A stretch of DNA of 22,801 bases. Source: Deltaproteobacteria bacterium CG_4_8_14_3_um_filter_43_13. Its GTDB lineage: Bacteria; Desulfobacterota; UBA8473. The stretch's first letter is position 1, and each line of letters begins with the position of its first letter. A model generated the notes under the pieces. The model saw only the letters and a program-made list of their open reading frames with translations. It ran no database searches and was not told the origin of the DNA. Position numbers and translations under genes: made by a program. The stretch covers positions 3,457-26,257 of the forward strand of contig PFIF01000186.1 of NCBI GenBank assembly GCA_002782605.1, in the 5' to 3' direction. Shown here piece by piece: positions 5,779 to 13,952 of the stretch.

Positions 5779-6048
5779 ATGCCGATCATAAAACCTATAT
5801 CAAGCCTTCGCAATCAAACGAGAGATATTGCTTCGTTGTGCCATGAACAAGACGAACCCGTTTACTTGACCACGAATGGTGAAGGCGACCTCGTTGTTAT
5901 GAGTATCGAACACTATGAAAGACTCAAAGCAAGGGTCGACCTTTTTGGGAAACTTGCTGTCGCTCAAGCCCAGGCTGCGGCAGGGGAAAAAGGGCTTACT
6001 CATACGCAAGTGATGAAAAAGCTCAGGCAGCGCTTGCATGGCAGATAA
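5779..6048 (+). CDS. Phd/YefM-family antitoxin
   Basis: The 89-residue protein starts at ATG 5779, eight bases after AAAAGGAG. An upstream in-frame extension to 5683 lacks a ribosome site and was discarded. The sequence PIIKPISSLRN, VYLTTNGEGDLVVMSIEHYERL is the classic DNA-binding half of Phd/YefM antitoxins, with the conserved T-NG then V-MS-E-YE pattern. The C-terminal part, rich in Ala, Lys and Gln, should embrace the toxin. It overlaps the toxin gene by 11 bases. The protein probably represses its own operon through the palindromes just upstream. Confidence 0.88.
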   Translation: MPIIKPISSLRNQTRDIASLCHEQDEPVYLTTNGEGDLVVMSIEHYERLKARVDLFGKLAVAQAQAAAGEKGLTHTQVMKKLRQRLHGR

Positions 6049-6343
6049 ATACATCCTCCGTTACCTTCCTGTTGCCGTTGACGACCTTGTTTCAATATTC
6101 GACTGGATCGCAAATGACAGTCCAGCCAATGCCGCAGCGTTTGTTGAAAAACTCGACCAACGTATTAGCAGCCTCAAAACACACCCCTTACTTGGTCACG
6201 TACCACGTGACGAAAAACTCAAGAATTCAGGTTATCGAATCCTCGTCATTGAATCCTACCTCGTATTTTACATTATTCGTGGTAGAACCGTTGAGATTCA
6301 TCGTGTTGTTCACGGTTCCCGGAATTTGGACGATATTATATAA
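6038..6343 (+). CDS. ParE/RelE-superfamily toxin
   Basis: This 101-residue protein begins YILRYLPVAVDDLVSIFDWIA, the strand-helix start typical of ParE. The middle carries HPLLGHVPRDEKL and the end YLVFYIIRGRTVEIHRVVHGSRNLDDII, where the hydrophobic strand, R and H-G-RN-L pattern marks the family. ParE members poison gyrase whereas RelE members cut mRNA, and this sequence sits nearer ParE. It is coupled to the antitoxin upstream by an 11-base overlap. The length is normal and no damage is seen, so an active toxin is plausible. An attC-like hairpin follows 33 bases downstream. Confidence 0.88.
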   Translation: MADKYILRYLPVAVDDLVSIFDWIANDSPANAAAFVEKLDQRISSLKTHPLLGHVPRDEKLKNSGYRILVIESYLVFYIIRGRTVEIHRVVHGSRNLDDII

Positions 6344-6376
6344 AGCCCCTGTTTTTCCCCCTTTGCGGTACTTTTC

Positions 6377-6475
6377 ATATAACGGCTGAGCATTTACGAC
6401 ATCCCGCCGTAACAAAGTGGAGGCGAGACGTGGGCGAAGTCCGAAACGAAGTGTAGCGTAAATGCTTTGTTATGA
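6377..6475 (+). other. attC-like hairpin downstream of phd-parE
   Basis: The boxes ATATAAC (6377-6383) and GTTATGA (6469-6475) frame a perfect 9-bp inner stem, GCATTTACG (6390-6398) with CGTAAATGC (6457-6465). ACGGCT/AGCCGT add a further pairing option. At 99 bp it fits attC size, although the boxes deviate from the consensus. The 5' side TTTTCATATAA is an exact inverted copy of TTATATGAAAA at 5666-5676 upstream of the operon. Confidence 0.45.
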
Positions 6476-6518
6476 GCCGTGCCGATTTTGCTCATACGAC
6501 TCATACGATATGATTTTT

Positions 6519-9500
6519 TTACTTATTTTCAAACTCTATGGTCTCCTTCTCCGCTTCTGGATAAATATTATCAATCACTTTCTGAATTTCCATTGTCTTT
6601 TGAAGGGAAGTAACAATCTTGCAGTAATGTTTTATATCATCAAGGAACAACCTTCTCCCTTTTCTATCTTTTAGCCATTTGCTGCAAACCTGATAGCCCC
6701 CGATTTGATACTCCCAGACTTCTTTTGTAATCCCCTCAAAATACCGACTCCGATTAACATAAACACACTTTTCTCCCCCATCATATCTCAATTTCTCAAC
6801 TCTCTCATCGCCATCACCCTGAAACTTAGCAACAGGTGAGTCAAGTTCTACCGATTTAAGCAGATGCAAATCAACGAGCCTTTTCCCATATTCAGCCACT
6901 TTGCTAAACAGTTTGTAATCTTTCGTAAAAGGAATCTTTGGAAAATCAATCTTTAAGAACTCGGCATATTTTGTTCGGTAGATATTGGAATAGAGGACAG
7001 CGTAGATGTAATAGAAAATCTCTTCTGGTGACGGCGTCTTCTTATATTGGCATGTCAACCGTTCAACTAATTGCGGGGAAAGGTTCGGCTTCTTTATGGT
7101 ATATTCTGCCTTTGGTTCAAAGAGCATCATAGTGCTCCCCAAAGATCTCTTCTTATTTGGGTTGCCTGTCTCCTTTTTGTCTGTGTCGGAGTAAAGGTAG
7201 AGAGGGAATAAAAATGCGATCCCTTTATTACTCAATGTCACTCGGCTTTCGATAATATTATCTGTCACAAATGCATGGTTAAAAATGCCTTCTGCTACTT
7301 GTCTTACTGAGACTAACCCCAAATTCTCCTCCATCATATGGCGCATGACTTCTTTGCGAGGTCGTTCAATAAGATTATCGTGGTAGAAAACCCATTGAAT
7401 ATCAAAGGGCCTATACAAGATCTTCGTTATTGAATCTTCCCAGTGCTCATCCTTTCTTACCTTTTCCCGGACAACTTTTAATTTCCAGTTTGATTTATCC
7501 TTCAGGTTAAATGTCTGCTTGACAAGTTCATCCGGCATTTTTTCATCACGGAACATTCTGATACGCCGTTTAAGAGCCTCTTTATCAGAGTCTATTACGA
7601 AACTGTCCCTTGATGTTACTATACCAACGCTATTCAATGGAAATGCTTCGGTTATCTTAAGATATTTTTCATAACTTCGCAGAAAGCTTTCATCCCTGTG
7701 GACAAGAAGATAAAATTCAGACTTCGGAGATAGCTTTCGCCAATCTGTCGTTTTTATATCATTCTTCAAAAGCCAATCATATTTTTTTTCTTCTCTCAAT
7801 CCCCAAATCTCTGAATGATAGACCTTGCAATCTTTCTTCTCGCCTTTTTTCTTTATGAATAGGGCAATGGCTACTCCCTGCTGAATATCGAATACATTTT
7901 CATCTTTGGAACCGTCAGGGCATTTCTCTTTTTTCAGGCTGTTACCGTGTAAATCCAGAATATAAATTTCATTAAAGCTGTTCAACAGGGATTGCCGCAT
8001 ACCCCTGAAAGTTGGATTGTCAAGGTAGCCATGATTGGTGATAAATCCCAAAACTCCTTCGCCTGCCTGATCAATCTTCCATTGGGCAAAACGAACGAAC
8101 TTCACATAATCATCCTGCAACCACTTAGGATTCCTTTCTCCAAGAGGTTTCCTGTCTATTTGATAATAACCATCATCTTTATAACCATCAGAGCGGGTAT
8201 AACCTTTTTTCAGCAAATCATCTATCCATTTTCCTCTGTTTGCGGATACTCCCGAATATGGAGGATTGCCGAGTATCACTAAAACAGGCTGCTCTTTTTT
8301 GACCTTGCCTGCTAAGTGCGATTCTTCAGAAAGGGAGGCCATACCGGGAAGTTCGGTTTGGGCAAGTTCTTCCATCTCCAAAGTATTGGTGAGGTAAAGT
8401 TTAAATCTATCATCGTCCTGGAGCCTATAGCCCAATTCTTCCAAGAGAAAAGACATCTTCAAATGACCTACTGTGTACGGTGCCATCATTAGTTCAAACG
8501 CGTAGAAATTTTTAAGGATATGCTCCTTAATGAAATTTTCTTTTCCCCCTTCGCCATATCTGGAGACAAATTCCTCTACGGCTAATTTGGCTGCTTCAGA
8601 TAAAAACGTAAGCGTTCCTGCCGCAGGATCTAAAACGGTAACCGAGTCGCTTGCAAATCCATCTGCTCTATTAAAATGCTCTTTCAAAATATGATGTAAA
8701 GAACGGACAATATAGGAGACCACGGATTCTGGAGTATAATAGACGCCTCTCTTTTCTCTCGTTTGCGGGTCGTATTCAGCCAAAAAGGTCTCGTAAAAAT
8801 GGACGATAGGGTCTTTGCCCTTGCCCTCGTGAAAATACTGATGAAGGATATTTTTTACATCAGTAACTGCTAAGACTTCTGAAATATCGTCAATAACCCA
8901 TTCCATCTGCTGGGGTAGGTCTCCAAGGGAAATGAACTTGAACACATCTCGTAAAAGTCCGATGGTGTGTGGAATGTTATCGTATGCAAGTTTTCTATTA
9001 AAGCCGTTTTCTGATCGGGTACGGGCAGCAAAAAGTCCGTAGGTGACGGTCTGTGAATACAGGTTGGCGAACTCTTCTTTTGAAAGACCGCTTATGAGAT
9101 ATTTTCTGAATGCCTCATAAAAACCTGAGATAAATCCTTTTCCTATGCTTTCTTCTTCCTTTAACTTCTGTGTTACGATCTCATCCTTCAAAAAGCGTGT
9201 TCTCTTTGCTAATTCTATTGCCAGGGTTTCAGCATCATAGACTCTTGGCAGAGAGAAGGAAAAGAATCTCTCAAGCAGTTTAAGAAAATCTGCTTTTTTT
9301 TCAACCGGCGGAACGGTTTTAAGTTTATGAACAATAAAAGGTCTGCCGATAAGAACCTTATCTATCAAAGTGCCATTGCGATAAAGCCTGAATTCAAAAA
9401 AGTTGGTTAGTATCAGGTTCGGGAAGGTACGCCGATAGCGTTCCAATTGCTCTGAATCTTCTATCGAATCTAAATTGTCAACTTCTGGCGACTTGGCTTC

Positions 9501-9725
9501 AATATATCCAACGATATGTTGTTTACCATCCCATATTCTAAAATCGGGATTGCCCGCTTCGGTTTTTTTGGGGAGGGAAGTAATATAAACATCTGTTTTG
9601 TTTATCGTCTCTGAATAAACTTTGAAAAGGTTCTCTAAAGTCGAATAATAACTTACTTCCGTGGCATCTCCACGAGATGCAATCTCATATACATTTTTTA
9701 AGTATGATTTTAGCATTTTGCCCAT
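6519..9725 (-). CDS. Type IIG restriction-methylation fusion enzyme
   Basis: This 1068-residue protein combines an N-terminal nuclease, a gamma-class adenine methyltransferase and a C-terminal specificity region. The nuclease shows NPDFRIWDG then GYIEAK, giving D61 and E76-A-K78 of a PD-(D/E)xK site. The methylase has the pre-motif RGVYYTPESVVSYIV (326-340), the SAM-binding DPAAGT (366-371) and the catalytic NPPY (487-490). The remaining 550 residues include target-recognition sequence and resemble the C-terminus of type ISP enzymes, but no helicase is present, which points to type IIG. Such proteins modify and cut DNA from one chain. The gene starts at ATG 9725, within the 3' end of a TOPRIM-like fragment. 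No separate methylase or specificity gene is adjacent. The recognition sequence cannot be deduced. Confidence 0.85.
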   Translation of the reverse strand: MGKMLKSYLKNVYEIASRGDATEVSYYSTLENLFKVYSETINKTDVYITSLPKKTEAGNPDFRIWDGKQHIVGYIEAKSPEVDNLDSIEDSEQLERYRRTFPNLILTNFFEFRLYRNGTLIDKVLIGRPFIVHKLKTVPPVEKKADFLKLLERFFSFSLPRVYDAETLAIELAKRTRFLKDEIVTQKLKEEESIGKGFISGFYEAFRKYLISGLSKEEFANLYSQTVTYGLFAARTRSENGFNRKLAYDNIPHTIGLLRDVFKFISLGDLPQQMEWVIDDISEVLAVTDVKNILHQYFHEGKGKDPIVHFYETFLAEYDPQTREKRGVYYTPESVVSYIVRSLHHILKEHFNRADGFASDSVTVLDPAAGTLTFLSEAAKLAVEEFVSRYGEGGKENFIKEHILKNFYAFELMMAPYTVGHLKMSFLLEELGYRLQDDDRFKLYLTNTLEMEELAQTELPGMASLSEESHLAGKVKKEQPVLVILGNPPYSGVSANRGKWIDDLLKKGYTRSDGYKDDGYYQIDRKPLGERNPKWLQDDYVKFVRFAQWKIDQAGEGVLGFITNHGYLDNPTFRGMRQSLLNSFNEIYILDLHGNSLKKEKCPDGSKDENVFDIQQGVAIALFIKKKGEKKDCKVYHSEIWGLREEKKYDWLLKNDIKTTDWRKLSPKSEFYLLVHRDESFLRSYEKYLKITEAFPLNSVGIVTSRDSFVIDSDKEALKRRIRMFRDEKMPDELVKQTFNLKDKSNWKLKVVREKVRKDEHWEDSITKILYRPFDIQWVFYHDNLIERPRKEVMRHMMEENLGLVSVRQVAEGIFNHAFVTDNIIESRVTLSNKGIAFLFPLYLYSDTDKKETGNPNKKRSLGSTMMLFEPKAEYTIKKPNLSPQLVERLTCQYKKTPSPEEIFYYIYAVLYSNIYRTKYAEFLKIDFPKIPFTKDYKLFSKVAEYGKRLVDLHLLKSVELDSPVAKFQGDGDERVEKLRYDGGEKCVYVNRSRYFEGITKEVWEYQIGGYQVCSKWLKDRKGRRLFLDDIKHYCKIVTSLQKTMEIQKVIDNIYPEAEKETIEFENK

Positions 9726-9868
9726 CCCAATAATTTTAAATTCTTTAGATACGGCATGGCGTAATTTCGATTATCTTTTGGATCTGAATCCTTACAATCT
9801 TTGTCACTATCCCAAATCAGATAAACTGGAATACCTAATTGACGGAAAATCACCGCCGGTCGATCCAT
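9710..9868 (-). pseudogene. TOPRIM-domain fragment (OLD-family-like nuclease remnant)
   Basis: A 52-codon frame from ATG 9868 reads DRPAVIFRQLGIPVYLIWDSDKD, then a KDNRNY and LKNLKLLGWA tail. The LGIPVYLIWDSD core looks like the strand and D-x-D metal site of TOPRIM domains in OLD-like ATP-dependent nucleases. The large ATPase part and the rest of the domain are missing, and no SD precedes the ATG. The end overlaps the restriction enzyme start by 16 bases. I infer a truncated defence gene, and similarity rests on memory of the family. Confidence 0.5.
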
Positions 9869-9939
9869 GCTGGTCTCACTTTGGCTGATGAAAAATCGTC
9901 AAAGGGAAAAGGAACCAACACCACTTTACCTTTAATCAT
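9850..9939 (-). pseudogene. MazF/PemK toxin N-terminal fragment
   Basis: A 29-codon frame begins MIKGKVVLVPFPFDD and continues FSSAKVRPA, the first strands of MazF/PemK toxins. It then switches to WIDRR and stops at 9850-9852, where the usual protein has about 80 more residues. A GGGAGG ribosome site precedes ATG 9937-9939. The frame overlaps the TOPRIM fragment in another frame, so two broken genes have been joined near base 9868. No antitoxin is seen upstream. Confidence 0.62.
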
Positions 9940-10008
9940 GAAAATGCCTCCCATCGGCAAGAGTGTAAATAACACGCTGTTGTTTGAAGTTCGGGCTTAG
10001 GAGACTAG

Positions 10009-10848
10009 CTACAACGTAATTTCCATTCCTGCATAGACAGCGAAGCATTGCAAAGTTGCATTTTTTTCTTCAATGATGCCATGACAATCTTCAACAATTT
10101 CATCCAATGCTGCATCCGATCTGTCTTGATTGTGATGGAACAGACCGAATTGCTTTACATTTGCATCCAAAGCCAATCGTAGTGCATCCTTATAGACAGT
10201 ATGTCCCCATCCTTTTGTCATCTTGTATTCTTCTTCCGTGTATTCAGAATCGTGGATCAGCAAGTCACTGTTTGCAGAAAATTCAACATAATCTCGAAAA
10301 TCGGGTCCGCCGGGGTGTTTATAAAACAATTCGTTGTCTGTCAGAAAAACAAAACTCTTACCACCCTCGACAAATTTGTACCCGATACCTTGATTAGGAT
10401 GATTTAGGAGGATCGGAGTCACCTGAATAGAACTTATCTCAAAACACCCGTTGCATGCTCCATGATAGGAAATATCAGCTTTAAGGTCTCCAAAATTTAT
10501 AGGAAAGTATGGGGGCGTCATGGATTTAGAAAAAATATCTTTTACGGAAGACTGGGCAAATCGACATCCATGCAGATCTAAGTTTGTTCCCTTGACATAG
10601 ATCGGTTTGAAAAACGGAAACCCCAAAATATGATCCCAATGAGCATGTGTGAATATGATATGGTAGTTTTGCCGATTTTCTCTGAGTAGTTTGTTGCCCA
10701 ACTTTCTGATACCTGTTCCTGCATCAACGATGAGGATGTCGCCATCTTTGCTCCTTATCTCAAGGCATGTAGTATCTCCTCCATACCTCAGGTATTCGCT
10801 ACCTGACACTGGTATAGAACCTCTGGAACCCCAACAGGTGATAATCAT
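10009..10848 (-). CDS. MBL-fold hydrolase, PhnP/RNase-Z-like branch
   Basis: This 279-residue cytoplasmic metallo-beta-lactamase superfamily protein opens with ITCWGSRGSIPVSG, carries TCLEIRS, VDAGTGI, and the metal motif HAHWDH at 68-73. LLNHPNQGIGYKF, FLTDNE and GLFHHN provide further ligand regions. The N-terminus resembles RNase Z, PhnP and phosphodiesterase branches, but the exact substrate is unknown. Start ATG 10846-10848 follows AAGGAGA by about eight bases. The stop is TAG. It is transcribed away from the metallophosphoesterase gene, with 269 bases between them. It is not in an operon with the degraded genes to its left, which lie on the same strand after about 70 bases. Confidence 0.82.
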   Translation of the reverse strand: MIITCWGSRGSIPVSGSEYLRYGGDTTCLEIRSKDGDILIVDAGTGIRKLGNKLLRENRQNYHIIFTHAHWDHILGFPFFKPIYVKGTNLDLHGCRFAQSSVKDIFSKSMTPPYFPINFGDLKADISYHGACNGCFEISSIQVTPILLNHPNQGIGYKFVEGGKSFVFLTDNELFYKHPGGPDFRDYVEFSANSDLLIHDSEYTEEEYKMTKGWGHTVYKDALRLALDANVKQFGLFHHNQDRSDAALDEIVEDCHGIIEEKNATLQCFAVYAGMEITL

Positions 10849-10982
10849 AGTTCAATCTCCTTCCGTCTCAGTCAAAGATCGAGAATTTCAGATAACTTGT
10901 TTGTCTCAGCACCTGGTGCGAATATATAAATCAGATGAGGTTTGTATGGTCTGATTATTGATTAAAACCCCAGTGGTGTCAA

Positions 10983-11022
10983 GGATTTTCTAATCCTGAC
11001 CCCTCTCCTACGAGGGGTCAGG
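10983..11022. repeat. GC-rich hairpin between divergent genes
   Basis: CCTGACCCCTC (10995-11005) and GAGGGGTCAGG (11012-11022) form a perfect 11-bp stem with a six-base loop. A smaller GGATT/AATCC stem (10983-10996) overlaps the left arm. There is no T tract and both neighbours start rather than end here, so it is unlikely to be a simple terminator. Confidence 0.6.
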
Positions 11023-11082
11023 GAATAGAGAAAACTCCCTAAACGAATTTTGACAAAAAGTAAAGTAAAGCCTCTTTTAGTC

Positions 11083-11111
11083 TTGAAACTCTGGGGGCAT
11101 AGTGCTAATAA
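11083..11111 (+). promoter_or_regulatory. Candidate promoter of the metallophosphoesterase
   Basis: TTGAAA (11083-11088), 17 bases, TAATAA (11106-11111). The ATG at 11118 would lie at the transcription start, giving a leaderless message. This agrees with the lack of a ribosome site there. A second TTGACA is at 11050-11055 without a good -10. Confidence 0.35.
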
Positions 11112-11117
11112 TTTGAT

Positions 11118-12338
11118 ATGGGCATGACAACTCAATTCATCATTTTTCTGAGCGTCTTCTTTTCCCTTTACGGGTCTATGCATTTTTATGTCTACAGAAA
11201 GATCACATCCCAAACCACCTTTCCCAGCGTAGCAAACATAGCCATTATCATTTTTCTAGCCCTAATGGTGGTCTCCCCGATACTCTCCAGGACATTTACG
11301 AGCAAGCGGATAGACGGAGCTGGCTATATTCTAACACTGGTTTCATCTTTCTGGATAGGCTTTGTCTTCTACCTTTTTTTGATAAATGTAGGGGTTGACA
11401 TAATCAATATATCCAGTAAATTGATCAGCAGGGCAGCCTTTGGAGGGGATCCCTCCCTGCTTATCCCTAAGAGCTATCCCACATTCTTCTCAATACTCTT
11501 GATTGTAATTGGCATCTGTACCTACGCCTATTTTGAGGCGTTGAATATAGGTATCACCAGAGTCGCTGTTCAGACCTCAAAATTACCGGAAGATGTGGAG
11601 GAACTGGTCATTGCCCAGATTTCTGATGTTCACCTGGGAGTTCTGGTAGGAGAAAAGAGGCTGAAAAAGATTACACGCATCATTAGGGAAGTCAAGCCGG
11701 ATATACTTTTCTCCACAGGAGATTTGGTGGATGGGAACCTGGATACTATGAGAGGACTGGCAGAAGAATTCAGGGGTATTAACCCAAGACTCGGGAAATA
11801 TGCCGTTACGGGAAACCACGAATTCTATGCAGGGATAGAGCGGTCTCTAAGGTTCACTGAAGATTCGGGATTTATGCTCCTTCGCAACCAATACGTAAAC
11901 CTCAATGGCATTATCAACCTCATAGGAGTGGACGACCCCACAGCCGAGAGATTCAAAAACAGGGCAGGAGAAGACATCTCCAAACTCTTTTCCAGGTGCA
12001 ATCCTAATCTCTTTACTATACTCCTCTATCATCAACCCAGGAAGTTCAGGGAAAATGCCTTCCTTATGCCCATTGACCTTCAACTCTCCGGGCACACCCA
12101 TAAAGGTCAGCTATTTCCCTTTAACCTTATAACCCATATCTTCTTTCCACTGCAGGGGGGACTTTTTGAGGTAAATGGCAAAAAACTCTATGCCAGTCGA
12201 GGCACAGGCACCTGGGGACCTCCGCTCAGGTTTCTATCTCCACCCGAGATTGTTGTCATAAAACTGGAGAGTTTAAAGACAAAGGGTAACTATTCAGGTA
12301 GGCACAGAGGCACAGAGCACCAAAGGCACAAAGAATAG
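11118..12338 (+). CDS. Membrane-anchored calcineurin-like metallophosphoesterase
   Basis: This 406-residue protein has four predicted membrane helices (about 5-24, 39-57, 68-95, 122-140), then a phosphoesterase domain on one face of the membrane. The metal motifs are SDVH (169-172), GDLVD (201-205), GNHE (232-235), YHQ (304-306) and GHTH (325-328), so the dinuclear site is complete. The architecture resembles YkuE/YaeI-like enzymes, some of which act on phospholipid precursors such as UDP-diacylglucosamine, but the substrate is unproven. There is no clear ribosome site at ATG 11118 or the second ATG two codons on. The last 14 or so residues (SGRHRGTEHQRHKE) are encoded by an inserted repeat (12286-12439) and are probably not part of the ancestral protein. 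Confidence 0.85.
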   Translation: MGMTTQFIIFLSVFFSLYGSMHFYVYRKITSQTTFPSVANIAIIIFLALMVVSPILSRTFTSKRIDGAGYILTLVSSFWIGFVFYLFLINVGVDIINISSKLISRAAFGGDPSLLIPKSYPTFFSILLIVIGICTYAYFEALNIGITRVAVQTSKLPEDVEELVIAQISDVHLGVLVGEKRLKKITRIIREVKPDILFSTGDLVDGNLDTMRGLAEEFRGINPRLGKYAVTGNHEFYAGIERSLRFTEDSGFMLLRNQYVNLNGIINLIGVDDPTAERFKNRAGEDISKLFSRCNPNLFTILLYHQPRKFRENAFLMPIDLQLSGHTHKGQLFPFNLITHIFFPLQGGLFEVNGKKLYASRGTGTWGPPLRFLSPPEIVVIKLESLKTKGNYSGRHRGTEHQRHKE

Positions 12339-12439
12339 TTCAGTTACCAGTTATCAGTTATCGGTTAATTATTAACTGTAAACTGTTAACCGTAAACCGT
12401 ATTTTTAGTGCCTTTGCCACTTTGTGCCTGAGTAGTCAC
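12286..12439. repeat. Snap-back repeat element, copy 1 (GTAACTAYTCAGG ends)
   Basis: Ends are GTAACTATTCAGG (12286-12298) and CCTGAGTAGTCAC (12427-12439), inverted with 11 of 13 matches. Inside are GGCACAGA-type short repeats, the inverted pair AGGCACAAAG/CTTTGTGCCT (12324-12333, 12420-12429) and CGGTTAA/TTAACCG (12362-12368, 12386-12392). It overlaps the phosphoesterase 3' end. It shares its ends with 18957-19101. Confidence 0.62.
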
Positions 12440-12458
12440 GACAAAGGGAAATTAGAAG

Positions 12459-13691
12459 TTGAAGAAGAGAGAAGAAGATATAGGAATATATGTACATGTC
12501 CCCTTCTGCATAAGCAAATGCCCCTACTGCGATTTCAATTCCATTGTAGTATCACCGATCCCCGAAGAAAACTATATAAAAGCCCTGATTACAGAGATCG
12601 ATAGCTATACTAAACCCCTGGCATTGCCATTCGAGGGTAAATCTGCAAAAGGAGAGTTAAAGGAGTCATTATTTTTAGAAAAGGGGAAAAGGGCGGTTGG
12701 ATCGATCTACTTTGGGGGAGGTACCCCTTCCCTATTTTCCGTTGACAGTATAGCCAGGATTATTGACAAGATCATGTCTGAATTCTCATCAACTTCCCAT
12801 GTGGAGATAACCCTGGAGATTAATCCCAAAACCTCTGATATGGAGAAACTTCAGGCCCTTTATACCATAGGAATTAATAGATTGAGCTTAGGGATTCAAT
12901 CCTTTCAGGACATATTCTTGCAAAACCTGGGACGAATTCACACCTCTGCTGATGCCGTTAATCTTTTTAAGGATGCAAGGTCTTCTGGTTTCAGTAATAT
13001 TGGTCTTGATTTAATCTTCGGCATACCTGATCAGACCCTGGATGATTGGGAAAGAGACCTGAGCTGTGCTTTATATCTCAAGCCTGAACACATATCAGTA
13101 TATAACCTGACCATAGAGGAGGATACCCCTTTTTATGATTTACAAGAGGAAGGGAAGGTCACTTTGCCTGATGAGGATCTTCAGGTAAAAATGTACAGGC
13201 TGACTCAAGAAAAGGTTGCTGCAGCCGGATATGAGCAGTACGAAATATCAAATTTTGCCTTACCTGGCTTCCGCTGCCGGCATAACGAAGGATACTGGAC
13301 TTTGAAAGAATATTTTGGGTTTGGCGCAGGGGCTCATTCCTATCTCACGGAGACATCACATAAAGGGGATTGGGGTATCAGGTGGAAAAACATTCCCAAT
13401 CCTTACGAATACATCTCTTTACTGTCAAACAACGGTACGGCTGCTATTGAGAGAGAAGATTTGACCAGAGAAATGGCAATAAGAGAGGCTATATTTCTGG
13501 GGCTTCGCAGGCTGGAGGGTATCAGTCTTGATGATTTTGAGAAAAGATTCGGCATCTCCTTAGAAAAAACCTTTGCCAATGTTGTTCCCTATCTTCTCAA
13601 AGAAAACCTTATATCAATAGATGAGGGGCATCTGAAGTTAACTGTTCAAGGTATTTTACTTTCCAATGAGGTATTTTTGAAATTCTTTTGA
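12459..13691 (+). CDS. hemW: HemW-type radical SAM heme chaperone
   Basis: This 410-residue protein has the radical-SAM cluster motif C17-ISK-C21-PY-C24 after IGIYVHVPF, the glycine motif YFGGGTPSLF, and RHNEGYW containing HNxxYW (residues 275-280), the motif that separates HemW from HemN coproporphyrinogen dehydrogenase. GFGAGAHS follows. HemW inserts heme into respiratory enzymes, and older annotations call it oxygen-independent coproporphyrinogen oxidase. An insertion of about 25 residues after the first domain strand (KPLALPFEGK to EKGKRA) is longer than usual. The start is TTG 12459, the only candidate before the conserved core, with a weak AAGGGAAATTAG upstream, so the exact start is uncertain. 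It stands alone between the snap-back repeat and argS. Confidence 0.88.
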   Translation: MKKREEDIGIYVHVPFCISKCPYCDFNSIVVSPIPEENYIKALITEIDSYTKPLALPFEGKSAKGELKESLFLEKGKRAVGSIYFGGGTPSLFSVDSIARIIDKIMSEFSSTSHVEITLEINPKTSDMEKLQALYTIGINRLSLGIQSFQDIFLQNLGRIHTSADAVNLFKDARSSGFSNIGLDLIFGIPDQTLDDWERDLSCALYLKPEHISVYNLTIEEDTPFYDLQEEGKVTLPDEDLQVKMYRLTQEKVAAAGYEQYEISNFALPGFRCRHNEGYWTLKEYFGFGAGAHSYLTETSHKGDWGIRWKNIPNPYEYISLLSNNGTAAIEREDLTREMAIREAIFLGLRRLEGISLDDFEKRFGISLEKTFANVVPYLLKENLISIDEGHLKLTVQGILLSNEVFLKFF

Positions 13692-13725
13692 AGAAACTAT
13701 TTCCATTGTGTCTGCCGACGGATTC

Positions 13726-13770
13726 GGGGTCAGACCCGTAGCAATATAACCCAAATGTCGGTCAGACCCC
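13726..13770. repeat. GGTCAGACCC repeat pair
   Basis: GGTCAGACCC occurs twice in direct order, within 13726-13737 and 13760-13770. Each copy is an internal near-palindrome (GGTC-A-GACC). It looks like a REP-type unit in the 261-base gap before argS. A later TGACTCCTGACTCCTG stretch (about 13819-13836) is a short tandem repeat. No gene is seen in the gap. Confidence 0.4.
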
Positions 13771-13952
13771 ATATTCTATTAGAAGTCTGATTACTCCTAA
13801 CGGGGTACGCTGCTTCTATTCTGACTCCTGACTCCTGCATTATCTTGACAATGTGAAGCTTATGTGGTACTTCTACGTTCCACAGCCCCCAGTAGTATCT
13901 TCAAAATATTACAAAATAACCTTTGACATCTCGATGTAGGACAACAGGGAAG

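Noticed and set aside
13923..13952. Upstream TTG start for argS
   Set aside because: It would add ten unusual residues before the normal MKIKDIL start.
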